Origin: Mesorhizobium shangrilense
GTDB lineage: Bacteria; Pseudomonadota; Alphaproteobacteria; Rhizobiales; Rhizobiaceae
Direction: 5' to 3'
NCBI RefSeq assembly: GCF_028826155.1
Contig: NZ_JAQGPN010000001.1
Span: 434,001-498,000, forward strand
DNA length: 64,000 nucleotides
The translations under genes were made by a program, and so were the position numbers. A model generated the notes under the pieces. It made no database searches and was not told the origin of the DNA. It worked only from the letters and a program-made list of their open reading frames with translations. Within the stretch, counting starts at the first letter, position 1. Every line of letters begins with the position of its first letter. Shown in pieces: positions 1 through 8,972 of this stretch.

Positions 1-135
1 CCCGTGCGGCTGAAGATCGCTGCGGAGGACGCCGACTTGCTGCTCAGGACCGGCATGAGCGCCACGGTATCGGTGGATACCGGCGTCGCCCGCGGACTGC
101 CAAAGATCTTTGCGACGGCGGTGGCGGCGGAGTAA
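1..135 (+). CDS. HlyD/EmrA-family membrane fusion protein, C-terminal end (partial)
   Basis: The window opens inside a reading frame of 44 codons that ends in TAA at 133-135. The visible tail contains a TGMSATVSVDT stretch, the usual last beta-strand region of EmrA/HlyD periplasmic adaptor proteins, where the turn TGM precedes a V-x-V/I-D strand. Only this C-terminal piece is present, so the family call rests on that motif and on the EmrB-like MFS pump about 90 bases downstream in the same direction. EmrA-type adaptors bridge an inner-membrane drug/proton antiporter to an outer-membrane channel. The two genes are probably one operon. Confidence 0.7.
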   Translation, partial: PVRLKIAAEDADLLLRTGMSATVSVDTGVARGLPKIFATAVAAE

Positions 136-227
136 CGCCGCCACAGGTTCCGCCGGGCGTACCTGCCCACATCCGGGCCCGGCGAAGAGGTCGGGTGAGG
201 GGCTGACTTCACTCTCGGTTGCACTCC

Positions 228-1766
228 ATGTCCCAGGCCGCCAGTTCCCATACAGAGATACCGCACCGCGGGCTGGTCACCATCTCGATCATGCTGGCGA
301 CGGTGATGCAGGTGCTGGACACCACCATCGCCAACGTCGCGCTGCCGTCGATGACGGGCGATCTCGGCGCCAGCCAGGACACCATCAACTGGGTGCTGAC
401 GTCCTACATCGTGGCCGCCGCGATCATGACGCCGCTGACGGGCTGGCTGTCGGACCGGTTCGGCCGGCGGGAGCTGTTCCTCACCTCCGTCGTCGGCTTC
501 ACCATCGCGTCGATGCTTTGCGGCATGGCGTGGAGCCTGGAATCGATGGTGGCGTTCCGCATCCTGCAGGGCGTGTTCGGCGCGGCCATCGTGCCGCTGT
601 CGCAGACATTCCTGCTCGACATCAACCCGAAGGAGCGCCACGGCTCGGCCATGGCGATGTGGGGGGCCGGTATAATGGTCGGCCCGGTCATCGGCCCGAC
701 GCTCGGCGGCTGGCTGACCGAGGTCGCCGACTGGCGCTGGGTCTTCTTCATCAACCTGCCGGTCGGCATCGTCGCCTTCCTGGGCTCGGCCGCCTACCTG
801 CCGCGGATCGCGAAGCGGCTGCGGGGCTTCGACTTCTTTGGATTCGCCATGCTGTCGCTCGGCGTCGGCGCGCTGCAGCTGATGCTCGACCGCGGCGCGG
901 AAGTGGACTGGTTCTCGGCTGCCGAGATCTGGATCGAGCTCGGCCTCGCGATCGTCGGCTTCTGGGTGTTCATCGTCCACCTGGCGACCGGCAAGGACAC
1001 GTTCATCGACCCGAAGATCTTCACCGACCGGAATTTTGTCACCGGCCTGATCTTCATCTTCATCATCGGCATCATCCTGCTGGCCTCGATGGCGCTGCTG
1101 CCGCCCATGCTGTCGCGGCTGTTCAACCATTCGACTACGCTCACCGGACTGGTGATGGCGCCGCGCGGCGTCGGCACCATGGTCTCGATGCTGATCGTCG
1201 GGCGGCTCGTGCAGATGGTGGACCCCCGCTATCTCGTCGTCACCGGGCTCTCGCTCACCGCCTGGTCGCTGCACATGATGACCGGCTTCACGCCGCAGAT
1301 GGACGACTACGAAATCGTGCTCTCGGGCATCATCCAGGGCCTCGGCCTCGGGCTGGTGTTCGTGCCGCTGTCGACGGTGGCCTTCGCGACGCTGCCGCCG
1401 CATTTCCGCACCGATGCGACGAGCCTGTTCAGCCTGGTGCGCAATATCGGCTCGTCCATCGGCATCTCGATCGTCACCGTGCTCTTGACGCGCAACACCC
1501 AGATCAACCATGCCGAGCTGTCGGCGGCGATCAACCCGTTCAACCCGAACCTGTGGGCGGTGTCACCGTCGGCCGCGCAGGGCGACCCGGCGGCGCTCGC
1601 CCAGATGGACCTGCTCGTCAACGCCCAGTCGGCGATGATTTCCTACATCAATGATTTCAAGCTGATGATGCTGGTCACGCTGGCCGCCATCCCGCTGGCG
1701 CTCTTCCTGCGCAAGCCCAACCGGGCTCGCGCGGCAGGCGCGCCCGTTCCCGTGCATGCAGATTGA
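228..1766 (+). CDS. DHA2-family MFS multidrug efflux transporter (EmrB-like)
   Basis: A 512-residue inner-membrane protein with about 14 hydrophobic segments, as expected for the 14-TM DHA2 drug/proton antiporters. The N-terminal region carries the DTTIANVALP motif (family motif D1) in helix 1. The loop after helix 2 has GWLSDRFGRR (motif A), and motif C-like glycine/proline spacing (GPVIGPTLGG) follows in helix 5. It should export hydrophobic toxic compounds using the proton gradient, together with the upstream EmrA-like adaptor. I chose ATG 228; an in-frame TTG at 219 is possible, and neither has a strong ribosome binding site. The substrate cannot be inferred. Confidence 0.9.
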   Translation: MSQAASSHTEIPHRGLVTISIMLATVMQVLDTTIANVALPSMTGDLGASQDTINWVLTSYIVAAAIMTPLTGWLSDRFGRRELFLTSVVGFTIASMLCGMAWSLESMVAFRILQGVFGAAIVPLSQTFLLDINPKERHGSAMAMWGAGIMVGPVIGPTLGGWLTEVADWRWVFFINLPVGIVAFLGSAAYLPRIAKRLRGFDFFGFAMLSLGVGALQLMLDRGAEVDWFSAAEIWIELGLAIVGFWVFIVHLATGKDTFIDPKIFTDRNFVTGLIFIFIIGIILLASMALLPPMLSRLFNHSTTLTGLVMAPRGVGTMVSMLIVGRLVQMVDPRYLVVTGLSLTAWSLHMMTGFTPQMDDYEIVLSGIIQGLGLGLVFVPLSTVAFATLPPHFRTDATSLFSLVRNIGSSIGISIVTVLLTRNTQINHAELSAAINPFNPNLWAVSPSAAQGDPAALAQMDLLVNAQSAMISYINDFKLMMLVTLAAIPLALFLRKPNRARAAGAPVPVHAD

Positions 1767-1790
1767 GCCGCGGCGCGGCCGGAACGCCGC

Positions 1791-2417
1791 TCAGCGCGCC
1801 GTCGTCGCGGCAAACCACAGCGCAACCAGCGCCAAAAGGGCCGAAAGCAAGCGCCGGGCGATGCGTTCGCGTCGCGGATCGTTGAGGACCGGCTCCAACG
1901 TCCCGGCGAGCCCGACGATCGCCGCGTGCACGAGCGTGGCCACCGCCACATAGATCGCCGACAGCGCCACGGTCTGGGGGAGCGGCGGGCGGCCCGGCTC
2001 GATGAAGGTCGGCAGCACCGCCACGTAGAACACCGCCGCCTTGGGATTGAGCAGGTTGGTGATCAGGCCGCGCCTGAAATAGCGCCGGTGGTCAACCTCG
2101 TTCGCGGCCACCGTCTCACCGCTCCCGACCCATCCTTCCCAGGCGAGATAGAACAGGAACATGACGCCTGACCAGCGCAGGCCCTCGTAGAGGAGGTCGG
2201 ACGCCTGGATGACCTCGGCAACGCCCACGGCGGCCACCAGCCCCACGATGGCAAGCCCCAGGGCGACGCCGGCGACGGTCGTGAAGCCCGCGCGGCGGCC
2301 ATCGCTCGCCGCGACCAGCGCCAGATAGGTCATGTTGGGGCCGGGCGTCAGCTCAATCAGGAACGAGGCGAGCGTGAAGGACAGAACTGTCCCCAGCGAT
2401 AGCGGCAGCGCCTCCAC
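1791..2417 (-). CDS. LysE/RhtB-family amino acid exporter
   Basis: A 208-residue membrane protein with about six hydrophobic segments and the family hallmark ELTPGPNMTYLAL near residues 22-34 (consensus PGPN in helix 1). LysE/RhtB proteins export amino acids or related small metabolites. The start codon is GTG and lies directly after the TGA of polA (TGAGTG), so the two genes are probably translationally coupled, although a functional link with polA is not obvious. The substrate is unknown. A second LysE-type protein is encoded at 45074-45691. Confidence 0.88.
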   Translation of the reverse strand: MEALPLSLGTVLSFTLASFLIELTPGPNMTYLALVAASDGRRAGFTTVAGVALGLAIVGLVAAVGVAEVIQASDLLYEGLRWSGVMFLFYLAWEGWVGSGETVAANEVDHRRYFRRGLITNLLNPKAAVFYVAVLPTFIEPGRPPLPQTVALSAIYVAVATLVHAAIVGLAGTLEPVLNDPRRERIARRLLSALLALVALWFAATTAR

Positions 2418-5393
2418 TCAGTGCGCCTCGTCCCAGTTGCTCGCGGCGCGGGCGTCCACCTGCAGCGGAACCGAAAGCGAAATCGCAGGAAGCGCGGCGT
2501 TCTCCATGACTTCCCGCACCACGGGGATAGTCGCCTCGACCTCCTGATCCGTCGTCTCGAAGATCAGCTCGTCATGAACCTGGAGGAGCATACGCGCCGA
2601 AAGCCCGGCCTTCTCCAGCGCGCCGTCCATCTTGACCATGGCGCGGCGGATGATGTCGGCGGCCGTGCCCTGCAGGCGGGCATTGGTCGAGGCGCGTTCG
2701 TTGAAGGCGCGGATCTGCGGATTGGACGAGCGGATCTCCGGATAGTGCACGCGCCGGCCGAAGATGGTCTCGACATAGCCGTGCTCGCGCGCGAACTCCT
2801 TGGTCGCCTCGATGTAGGCCCGGATGCCCGGAAAACGCTCGAAGTACTTCCTGATGTAGTCCGACGCCTCCTCGCGCGGGATGGACAGCTGGTTGGCGAG
2901 GCCGAAGGCCGAGATGCCGTAGATGATGCCGAAGTTGATCGCCTTGGCGCGGTTGCGGATCTCGCGCGGCATGCCTTCCACCGGCACGCTGAACATTTCC
3001 GACGCGGTGATGGCGTGGATGTCGTCGCCGTTGGCGAAGGCGGCCTTCAGCTGCGGGATGTCGGCGACGTGGGCAAGCACCCTGAGCTCGATCTGGCTGT
3101 AGTCGGCCGAGATCAGCTTGTTGCCCTTCTCCGCGATGAAGGCGGTGCGGATCTTGCGGCCTTCCGCCGTGCGGATCGGGATGTTCTGCAGGTTCGGCTC
3201 GACGGACGACAGCCGCCCGGTCGTGGTCGCGGCCAACGCGTAGGAGGTGTGCACCCGCTTCGTCGTCGGGTTGATGTAGTCGGGAAGCGCGTCCGTATAG
3301 GTCGACTTCAGCTTGGTGAGCTGTCGCCAGCCGACGATCTTGCGCGGCAGTTCGTACCCCTCTGCCGCCAGTTCCTCCAGGATCTGGGCGGAGGTGGACC
3401 ACTGGCCGGTCTTGGTCTTGGCGCCGCCCGGCAGGCCGAGCTTGCCGAACAGGATGTCGCCGAGCTGCTTGGGCGAGCCGATGGTGAACTTCTCCCCGGC
3501 GATGGCGTAAATCTCGTCCTCGAGCCGCGCCGCGCCTTGCGCCAGCTCGCCCGAGAGCCGCGACAGGATCTGCCGGTCGACTGTGACGCCACGCTCCTCC
3601 ATGCGGGCCAGGACGGGCACCAGCGGCCGCTCGAGCCGCTCGTAGACCGAGACGACCCGCTTGTGGGCGAGCTGCGGCTTCAGCACATGCCAGAGCCGCA
3701 AGGAGAGATCGGCAGCTTCGGTCGAGTACACGGTGGCGCGCTCGATGTCGACGAAGTCGAAGGTGACGAGCTTCTTCCCCGAGCCGACCAGATCCTTGAA
3801 CGGGATGACGGTGTGCCCCAGCCAGCGCTCCGACAGCGACGGCAGATCGTGCCCGCCGACTGTGCCCCCGTTCAGCACGTAGGACATCAGCATGGTGTCG
3901 TCGTAGGGCTCGACGCGTATACCTCCGACGGTGCGTCCGCCGAGCGCAAGCTCCTGCCGCTTCAGGACGAGCACGTCCTGCTTGAGATTGTGCCCGATCT
4001 TGAGCACGGATCTGTCTTCCAACAGTCTCTTGAGCGCGGCAAGGGCCGGCTCGAACGGGACCTGGTCCACGGCCAGCCCGGCACCGAGAAGATCGTCGCT
4101 GGCGCTGCGGTGCATGAGCGGGACATAGGCCGCCTTGCCGGGGCCGGTCGCGAGGGCAAAGCCGACGATCTCGGCCTGCATGGGATCCAGAGACGTGGTC
4201 TCGACCCGAACCGACACCTGCCCCGCATCGACAGCCTTCGCGATCCAGGCTTCAAGGGTCGCCAGGTCGCGGATGCAGGCATAATCCTTGTGGTCAATCC
4301 TGGCGTGGGCGGCCTCGGCAATCACCTTCTGCACGAGGTCGGCGGGGGTCGCCGCCACGTTGCCGCTGGCCGCCGTCGAGCCTTCGACCGGCGCCGTGAC
4401 CGCGGTCCCGCGCGTCTCGGCCGGCTGGCCCGCGCCGACGTCGGGCCCGTGCACGTCGTCGGCGTCGACCCGGATGGCGGCGGCCTCCACCTCGTTGACG
4501 TTGGTGCCGGTCGCTTCCGCAACACGACGCGTCAGCGAGGTGAACTCCATCGTCTTCAGGAAGCCGATCAGCCTCGGCCCGTCGGGCGGCTGCAGAGCGA
4601 GATCCATGAGGCCTTCGGGCACCGGCACGTCGTTCTTCAGCGTGACCAGCTCCCGGGAGATCCGCGCCTTCTCGGCATTGTCGATGATCGACTGGCGGCG
4701 CTTGTCCTGCTTGATCTCGGCCGCCCGCTCGAGCAGCGTGTCGAGATCGCCGAACTGTTCGAGCAGTTGCGCGGCCGTCTTCGGCCCTATGCCGGGCACG
4801 CCCGGCACGTTGTCGACGCTGTCGCCGACCAGCGCCTGCATGTCGATCATCTTCTCCGGCGGCACGCCCCATTTCTCGATGACGTCCGCCACGCCAAGGC
4901 GCTTGTCCTTGACCGGGTCGTACATGGTGACGGTCGGCCCGACGATCTGCATCAGGTCCTTGTCGGAGGAGACGATGGTGGTGTCGCCGCCGACCTCGCA
5001 GGCGAGCCGCGCATAGGTGGCGATCAGGTCGTCGGCCTCAAAGCCTTCCATCTCGATGCAGGGCAGGTTGAAGGCGCGCGTCGCCTCGCGGATCAGGCCG
5101 AACTGCGGGATCAGGTCGTCCGGCGGGGCCGAGCGGTTCGCCTTGTACTCGGCATAGAGCTCGTTGCGGAACGTCTTCGACGAATAGTCGAAGATGACCG
5201 CGAAATGCGTGGGCGTGATGCCGACATCGGTGTTGCGCGCGTCCCGCAGCAGCTTCCACAGCATGTTGCAGAAGCCCGAAACCGCGCCGACGGGCAAACC
5301 GTCGGATTTGCGGGTCAGCGGGGGCAGTGCGTGATAGGCCCGGAAGATGTAGCCCGAGCCGTCTACGAGGAAGAGATGATCGCCTTTTTTCAT
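2418..5393 (-). CDS. polA: DNA polymerase I
   Basis: A 991-residue family A polymerase used for Okazaki fragment maturation and repair. Order: 5'-nuclease domain (about 1-290, opening with FLVDGSGYIFRAYHAL), a variable linker (about 325-380), a 3'-5' exonuclease-like domain (about 385-580) and the polymerase domain with motif A DYSQIELR, motif B RAKAINFGIIYG and motif C QVHDE. The proofreading fold is degenerate: Exo I reads RVE (R396, E398) where the family has DxE, and Exo III keeps Y556 but has A560 instead of Asp; D473 of Exo II (NLKQD) remains. Two of four metal-binding carboxylates are therefore missing and proofreading is probably absent. ATG 5393 was chosen because MKKGDHLFLVDG matches the usual PolA start; the frame extends 30 codons further upstream. 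Confidence 0.97.
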   Translation of the reverse strand: MKKGDHLFLVDGSGYIFRAYHALPPLTRKSDGLPVGAVSGFCNMLWKLLRDARNTDVGITPTHFAVIFDYSSKTFRNELYAEYKANRSAPPDDLIPQFGLIREATRAFNLPCIEMEGFEADDLIATYARLACEVGGDTTIVSSDKDLMQIVGPTVTMYDPVKDKRLGVADVIEKWGVPPEKMIDMQALVGDSVDNVPGVPGIGPKTAAQLLEQFGDLDTLLERAAEIKQDKRRQSIIDNAEKARISRELVTLKNDVPVPEGLMDLALQPPDGPRLIGFLKTMEFTSLTRRVAEATGTNVNEVEAAAIRVDADDVHGPDVGAGQPAETRGTAVTAPVEGSTAASGNVAATPADLVQKVIAEAAHARIDHKDYACIRDLATLEAWIAKAVDAGQVSVRVETTSLDPMQAEIVGFALATGPGKAAYVPLMHRSASDDLLGAGLAVDQVPFEPALAALKRLLEDRSVLKIGHNLKQDVLVLKRQELALGGRTVGGIRVEPYDDTMLMSYVLNGGTVGGHDLPSLSERWLGHTVIPFKDLVGSGKKLVTFDFVDIERATVYSTEAADLSLRLWHVLKPQLAHKRVVSVYERLERPLVPVLARMEERGVTVDRQILSRLSGELAQGAARLEDEIYAIAGEKFTIGSPKQLGDILFGKLGLPGGAKTKTGQWSTSAQILEELAAEGYELPRKIVGWRQLTKLKSTYTDALPDYINPTTKRVHTSYALAATTTGRLSSVEPNLQNIPIRTAEGRKIRTAFIAEKGNKLISADYSQIELRVLAHVADIPQLKAAFANGDDIHAITASEMFSVPVEGMPREIRNRAKAINFGIIYGISAFGLANQLSIPREEASDYIRKYFERFPGIRAYIEATKEFAREHGYVETIFGRRVHYPEIRSSNPQIRAFNERASTNARLQGTAADIIRRAMVKMDGALEKAGLSARMLLQVHDELIFETTDQEVEATIPVVREVMENAALPAISLSVPLQVDARAASNWDEAH

Positions 5394-5557
5394 GGGCAGA
5401 ACGGGTAGCGCGAGGCAGGTTTTCTGTCCATTGCAAAGGGCTGAAAGGCAGGGTGTCTCCTGACGCCGCAAATCCTGACGCAATTTTCACGCCAATGTTA
5501 CAAACTTGTAATCCAAGTGCCCTTGAAACGTCACTTTGTGGGAACCAAATGATGGGC

Positions 5558-5702
5558 ATCGGCATTTTAGCCGAAGTCCGGATAAAGGCCCGTCCCCCGC
5601 CTTCCCGGACACAAGGCGGCAGCCTTATCCCCCCTCTCCGGGCTGCCGCGTCTTTGAGTAAGGCCGCCGTGGTATTCCCCTCCGCCACGGCGGCACTTTT
5701 TT
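5558..5702 (+). ncRNA. Candidate trans-acting sRNA, AbcR (alpha-r15)-like, between polA and cysK
   Basis: No protein is credible here, but the plus strand folds into three consecutive hairpins. Hairpin 1 pairs 5576-5581 with 5605-5610 and 5585-5589 with 5599-5603, with loop CCGTCCCCC. Hairpin 2 pairs 5616-5624 with 5641-5649 (9 bp, loop containing TCCCCCCTCTCC). Hairpin 3 pairs 5663-5672 with 5685-5694 (10 bp, loop TATTCCCCTCCG), followed by six T, so it is also an intrinsic terminator. No plus-strand gene lies upstream for this terminator to serve. Loops rich in CCCCUCC complement Shine-Dalgarno sequences, as in the AbcR/alpha-r15 and related CCUCC-motif sRNAs of alphaproteobacteria. From memory, AbcR genes lie beside polA in some rhizobia. 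A possible promoter is TTGAAA at 5523-5528 with a weak -10 near 5546-5551. The 5' end is a guess. Confidence 0.6.
5663..5702 (+). terminator. Rho-independent terminator of the candidate sRNA
   Basis: A perfect 10-bp GC-rich stem (GCCGCCGTGG paired with CCACGGCGGC), a 12-nt loop and then ACTTTTTT. The T run is on the plus strand, so it ends a plus-strand transcript that begins inside the polA-cysK gap. It lies about 175 bases before the cysK start. Confidence 0.85.
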
Positions 5703-5877
5703 GCCCCAAGCTGCCCCCCATCCCCAAAGTCACTTGCGCCGCCCGCGCAAAATCATGCTGCTTTCTGCCAAACGCAGGAATAATTTTCCGCAAAAGGCAC
5801 GGCTTAGGTATTTGTCATTCTCGGAATTTCCTCGCGCCGCACCTATCTTCCGGTTTTCAGACTGAGGGAGTCGCGCG

Positions 5878-6858
5878 ATGAATAAGGCCGTCACCGAGAC
5901 GCGAGCGCCAGGCCGCGGGCGCATCTACAATTCGATCACGGAAACCATCGGCGACACGCCGATCGTTCGGCTCGACAAGTTCGCCAAGGAACAGGGCGTG
6001 GTCGCCAACCTGCTCGCCAAGCTCGAGTTCTTCAACCCGATCGCCAGCGTCAAGGACCGTATCGGCGTCGCCATGATCGAGGCGCTCGAAGCCTCCGGCA
6101 GGATCACGCCCGGCAAGTCCACGCTTGTCGAGCCCACCTCCGGCAACACCGGGATCGCGCTGGCCTTCGCGGCAGCCGCAAAGGGGTACAAGCTGATCCT
6201 GACCATGCCCGAGACCATGTCGGTGGAGCGCCGCAAGATGCTCGCGCTGCTCGGCGCCGAACTGGTGCTGACCGAGGGCGCGAAGGGCATGAAGGGCGCC
6301 ATCGCCAAGGCCGAGGAACTGGCGCAGACGCTGCCCAACGCCATCATCCCCCAGCAGTTCGAGAACCCGGCCAATCCCGAGGTCCACCGCCGCACCACGG
6401 CCGAGGAAATCTGGAACGACACCCAGGGCGGCATCGACATATTCGTCTCCGGCATCGGCACCGGCGGCACGATCACCGGCGTCGGCCAGGTGCTCAAGGA
6501 GCGCAAGCCGTCGGTGCGGGTCGTGGCGGTGGAGCCGGAGGCATCGCCGGTGCTGTCCGGCGGCCAGCCCGGCCCGCACAAGATCCAGGGCATCGGCGCA
6601 GGCTTCGCGCCAAAAGTGCTCGACACGTCGGTCTATGACGAGGTCGTGCAGGTCTCGAACGAGGACGCCTTCGCCAACGCCCGTCTCGTGGCGCGGCTGG
6701 AGGGGATTCCGGTCGGCATTTCGTCGGGCGCCGCACTGGAGGCCGCCGCGGAAGTCGGACGGCGGCCGGAGAACGCCGGCAAGAACATCGTCGTGATCAT
6801 TCCCTCCTTCGCCGAGCGCTACCTGTCGACCGCGCTGTTCGAGGGCCTGGGCGGCTAG
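5878..6858 (+). CDS. cysK: Cysteine synthase (O-acetylserine sulfhydrylase)
   Basis: A 326-residue PLP-dependent enzyme that condenses O-acetylserine with sulfide to give cysteine. The PLP lysine is K59 in the NPIASVKDR motif, the substrate loop is [10 protein letters not shown] (about 84-93), and the glycine-rich phosphate-binding loop GTGGTITG follows near residue 195. Length and motif order match CysK rather than the longer cystathionine beta-synthases. ATG 5878 is preceded by GAGGGAG. It stands alone after the candidate sRNA terminator. It supplies the last step for the sulfate-reduction operon at 28818-33618. Confidence 0.95.
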   Translation: MNKAVTETRAPGRGRIYNSITETIGDTPIVRLDKFAKEQGVVANLLAKLEFFNPIASVKDRIGVAMIEALEASGRITPGKSTLVEPTSGNTGIALAFAAAAKGYKLILTMPETMSVERRKMLALLGAELVLTEGAKGMKGAIAKAEELAQTLPNAIIPQQFENPANPEVHRRTTAEEIWNDTQGGIDIFVSGIGTGGTITGVGQVLKERKPSVRVVAVEPEASPVLSGGQPGPHKIQGIGAGFAPKVLDTSVYDEVVQVSNEDAFANARLVARLEGIPVGISSGAALEAAAEVGRRPENAGKNIVVIIPSFAERYLSTALFEGLGG

Positions 6859-7101
6859 CGCCGGCCGGGAGACTGCACGCCGCCGCACCTATGGCGGGCG
6901 GATCGGGACATCCTCGATCCGCCCGCATTGCATTATGATGTGGCTCTGGCGCAGCCCAAGTCTGCCCCCTCCATCGGGAGAGTATGTCTCCATACCGGGC
7001 CATCCGATGCCATCGGACCGACTGGCCTAGCCGATCGGCGACCCCGGCCGTTGACGTCCCCATCCTCGCGTTGTTCTCTCAGCGAAAAATGGGGAGGATC
7101 G

Positions 7102-7719
7102 ATGTACACTGTCTACAGCCGGCCGGGGTCCGGCGGCTTCGTGGCCGAGGCGGCGCTGGAGCTCGCCGGCCAGCCCTATCGCACCGTCGACGAGAAGCGC
7201 GGCTCGGACAACCCCGAGTTCGTCGCGGTAAGCCCGCTGCGCCAGGTGCCGGCGCTGGTGCTGCCCGACGGCGTTTCCCTCACCGAGTCGGCCGCCATCA
7301 TCCTGCTGCTCGCGGAGCGCCACCCGGAAAGCGCGATCGCGCCGCCGCCGGGATCGCCGGGCCGTGTCGACTTCCTGCGCTGGCTCCAGTTCATGACGGC
7401 CACGCTCTACCCGGCGCTGATGCGGTACTATTTCTGCCAGCGCAGCACCACCGATCCGAACGGCCGTGAGGCGGTCAAGGCCGCAGCGATCGTGGAGAGC
7501 GACCGCCACTTCGCCATCATCGACGCTGCCTTGTCCGGCCGTCCCTGGATGGCCGGCAGCGATTTCTCGATGGCCGATCCCTACCTCGCGATGCTCGCCC
7601 ATTGGGTGCCCGATCTCGGCCGGCCGCGCTCCGAATGGGCCAACATCGTCGCGCATAACGAACGCACCAAGGCGCATCCCGTCGTCGCGCGCCTCAACGA
7701 GCGCCACCGTTTCTGGTGA
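7102..7719 (+). CDS. Glutathione S-transferase family protein
   Basis: A 205-residue soluble protein with the two-domain GST layout: an N-terminal thioredoxin-like half (about 1-78), with the cis-proline segment LRQVPALVLPDG and the glutathione-contacting LTESAAI, and an all-helical C-terminal half ending in a short RHRFW tail. The N-terminus MYTVYSRPGSGG has Ser residues at the position that usually activates glutathione. ATG 7102 has an excellent GGGGAGGAT site upstream. It is convergent with the ECF sigma gene. The substrate is unknown; detoxification or dehalogenase-type GST chemistry are both possible. Confidence 0.88.
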   Translation: MYTVYSRPGSGGFVAEAALELAGQPYRTVDEKRGSDNPEFVAVSPLRQVPALVLPDGVSLTESAAIILLLAERHPESAIAPPPGSPGRVDFLRWLQFMTATLYPALMRYYFCQRSTTDPNGREAVKAAAIVESDRHFAIIDAALSGRPWMAGSDFSMADPYLAMLAHWVPDLGRPRSEWANIVAHNERTKAHPVVARLNERHRFW

Positions 7720-7722
7720 GGT

Positions 7723-8970
7723 TCATTGCGGCGCCTGGCAAAGGGCCTCGCGCCTTTCTTCGAGGAACCGGCGTATCGACGGATCACGCTCGAGCCCGAT
7801 CGCCCGGCGGTATGCGGCGGCAGCCGCTTCGACATCTCCCGACCGCGCCAGCAGCGCAGCGCGCGCGGCCCAGTAGGGCTGGTACTGCGCGACCCGGCGA
7901 TCGCCGGCGATCCTGTCCAGCTCCGCAAGCGCCGCAGCCGGGCCATCCAGCTCCCCGATCGCGACCGCACGGTTGATGGCGACCACCGGCGAAGGCGACA
8001 GCATGGCAAGCGCGTCGTAGAGGCTGCGGATCGCCGCCCAGTCGGAACAACCGGTGCGGCAGCGGACGGCATGGGCGGACTGGATGGCCGCCTCCAACTG
8101 GTAGCGGCCGAGGGCATGCTTCCGGCCCGCCGCACGCAGCAGCGCCTCCGCTTCCGCGATCAGCCTTGCATCCCACTGCCCGACGTCCTGATCCGCCAGC
8201 GGCACGTAGTTGCCCTCAGCATCGCGGCGGGCGCTGCGCCTGGCCTCGGCGAAGAGCATCAGCGACAGCAGGCCGAGCGCCTCCGGTTCCGCAGGCATCA
8301 GCGAGGCGACGAGGTGGCCGAGCCAGATGCCCTCACCGGCGAGATTACGCCGCTGCGGATCGGTGCCGGAGGGGTCCGACCAGCCCTCGGTGAAGGTCGC
8401 GTAGATTGCGGCCAGCACCGCGCCGAGCCTTTCCGCGAGTTCGCCGCGCTCGGGGATGCTGAAGGGAATGCCGGCATCCCTGATCCGCACCTTGGCGCGG
8501 ACCAGCCGCTGGCCCATCGCGGTCGGCGAGACGAGAAAGGCCGAGGCGATCGTCGCGGCGTCGAAGCCGAGGACGGTCTGCAGGATGAGCGGCGCGCGTA
8601 TGCCGGGCTCGACGGCGGGGTGCGCGCAGGCAAACATGAGCCGCAGCCGCTCGTCCGGCACTTCTCCGGCGCGGTCATCGGCAGCAAGCTCGTCGGCGAC
8701 CATGACCAGATGATCCTGCGACGCGAGCCGCGTGCGGCTGCGCCGCAGCGCATCGATCGCGCGACGCCGGGCAACCGCCAGCAGCCAGGCTTCGGGCCGG
8801 TCGGGCACGCCAGCCGCCGGCCAGCGCTGCAGCGCTTCCGCGAAGGCATCGCCCAGCGCGTCCTCGGCGGCCGCCACGTCGCGGGTGCGCGCCGAGAGGT
8901 AGGCGACAAGCCGGCCGTAGCTTTGCCGCGCGGCCAGCTCGGCGGCCGCGCGGGCGGCGTCGGGGGACAT
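7723..8970 (-). CDS. ECF-family RNA polymerase sigma factor with large C-terminal extension (ECF42-like)
   Basis: 415 residues. About 1-90 resembles the sigma-70 region 2 fold (QSYGRLVAYLSARTRDVAAAEDALGDAF, then WLLAVARRRAIDALRR). Region 4 lies around 115-175 (TVLGFDAATIASAFLVSPTAMGQRL). The remaining 200-odd residues form the helical, TPR-like extension typical of the ECF42 group, with the conserved LYDALAMLSPSPVVAINRAVA segment. These sigma factors pair with a DGPF/YCII-domain protein instead of a classic anti-sigma factor, and that partner is the gene directly upstream (stop at 8973, two bases before this ATG). Target genes are not visible. Confidence 0.9.
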   Translation of the reverse strand: MSPDAARAAAELAARQSYGRLVAYLSARTRDVAAAEDALGDAFAEALQRWPAAGVPDRPEAWLLAVARRRAIDALRRSRTRLASQDHLVMVADELAADDRAGEVPDERLRLMFACAHPAVEPGIRAPLILQTVLGFDAATIASAFLVSPTAMGQRLVRAKVRIRDAGIPFSIPERGELAERLGAVLAAIYATFTEGWSDPSGTDPQRRNLAGEGIWLGHLVASLMPAEPEALGLLSLMLFAEARRSARRDAEGNYVPLADQDVGQWDARLIAEAEALLRAAGRKHALGRYQLEAAIQSAHAVRCRTGCSDWAAIRSLYDALAMLSPSPVVAINRAVAIGELDGPAAALAELDRIAGDRRVAQYQPYWAARAALLARSGDVEAAAAAYRRAIGLERDPSIRRFLEERREALCQAPQ

Positions 8971-8972
8971 GC

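Noticed and set aside
2421..5408. A nearly 1000-codon open frame on the plus strand opposite polA
   Set aside because: It is the antisense shadow of a GC-rich gene; it has no domain pattern, and polA on the minus strand explains the region completely.
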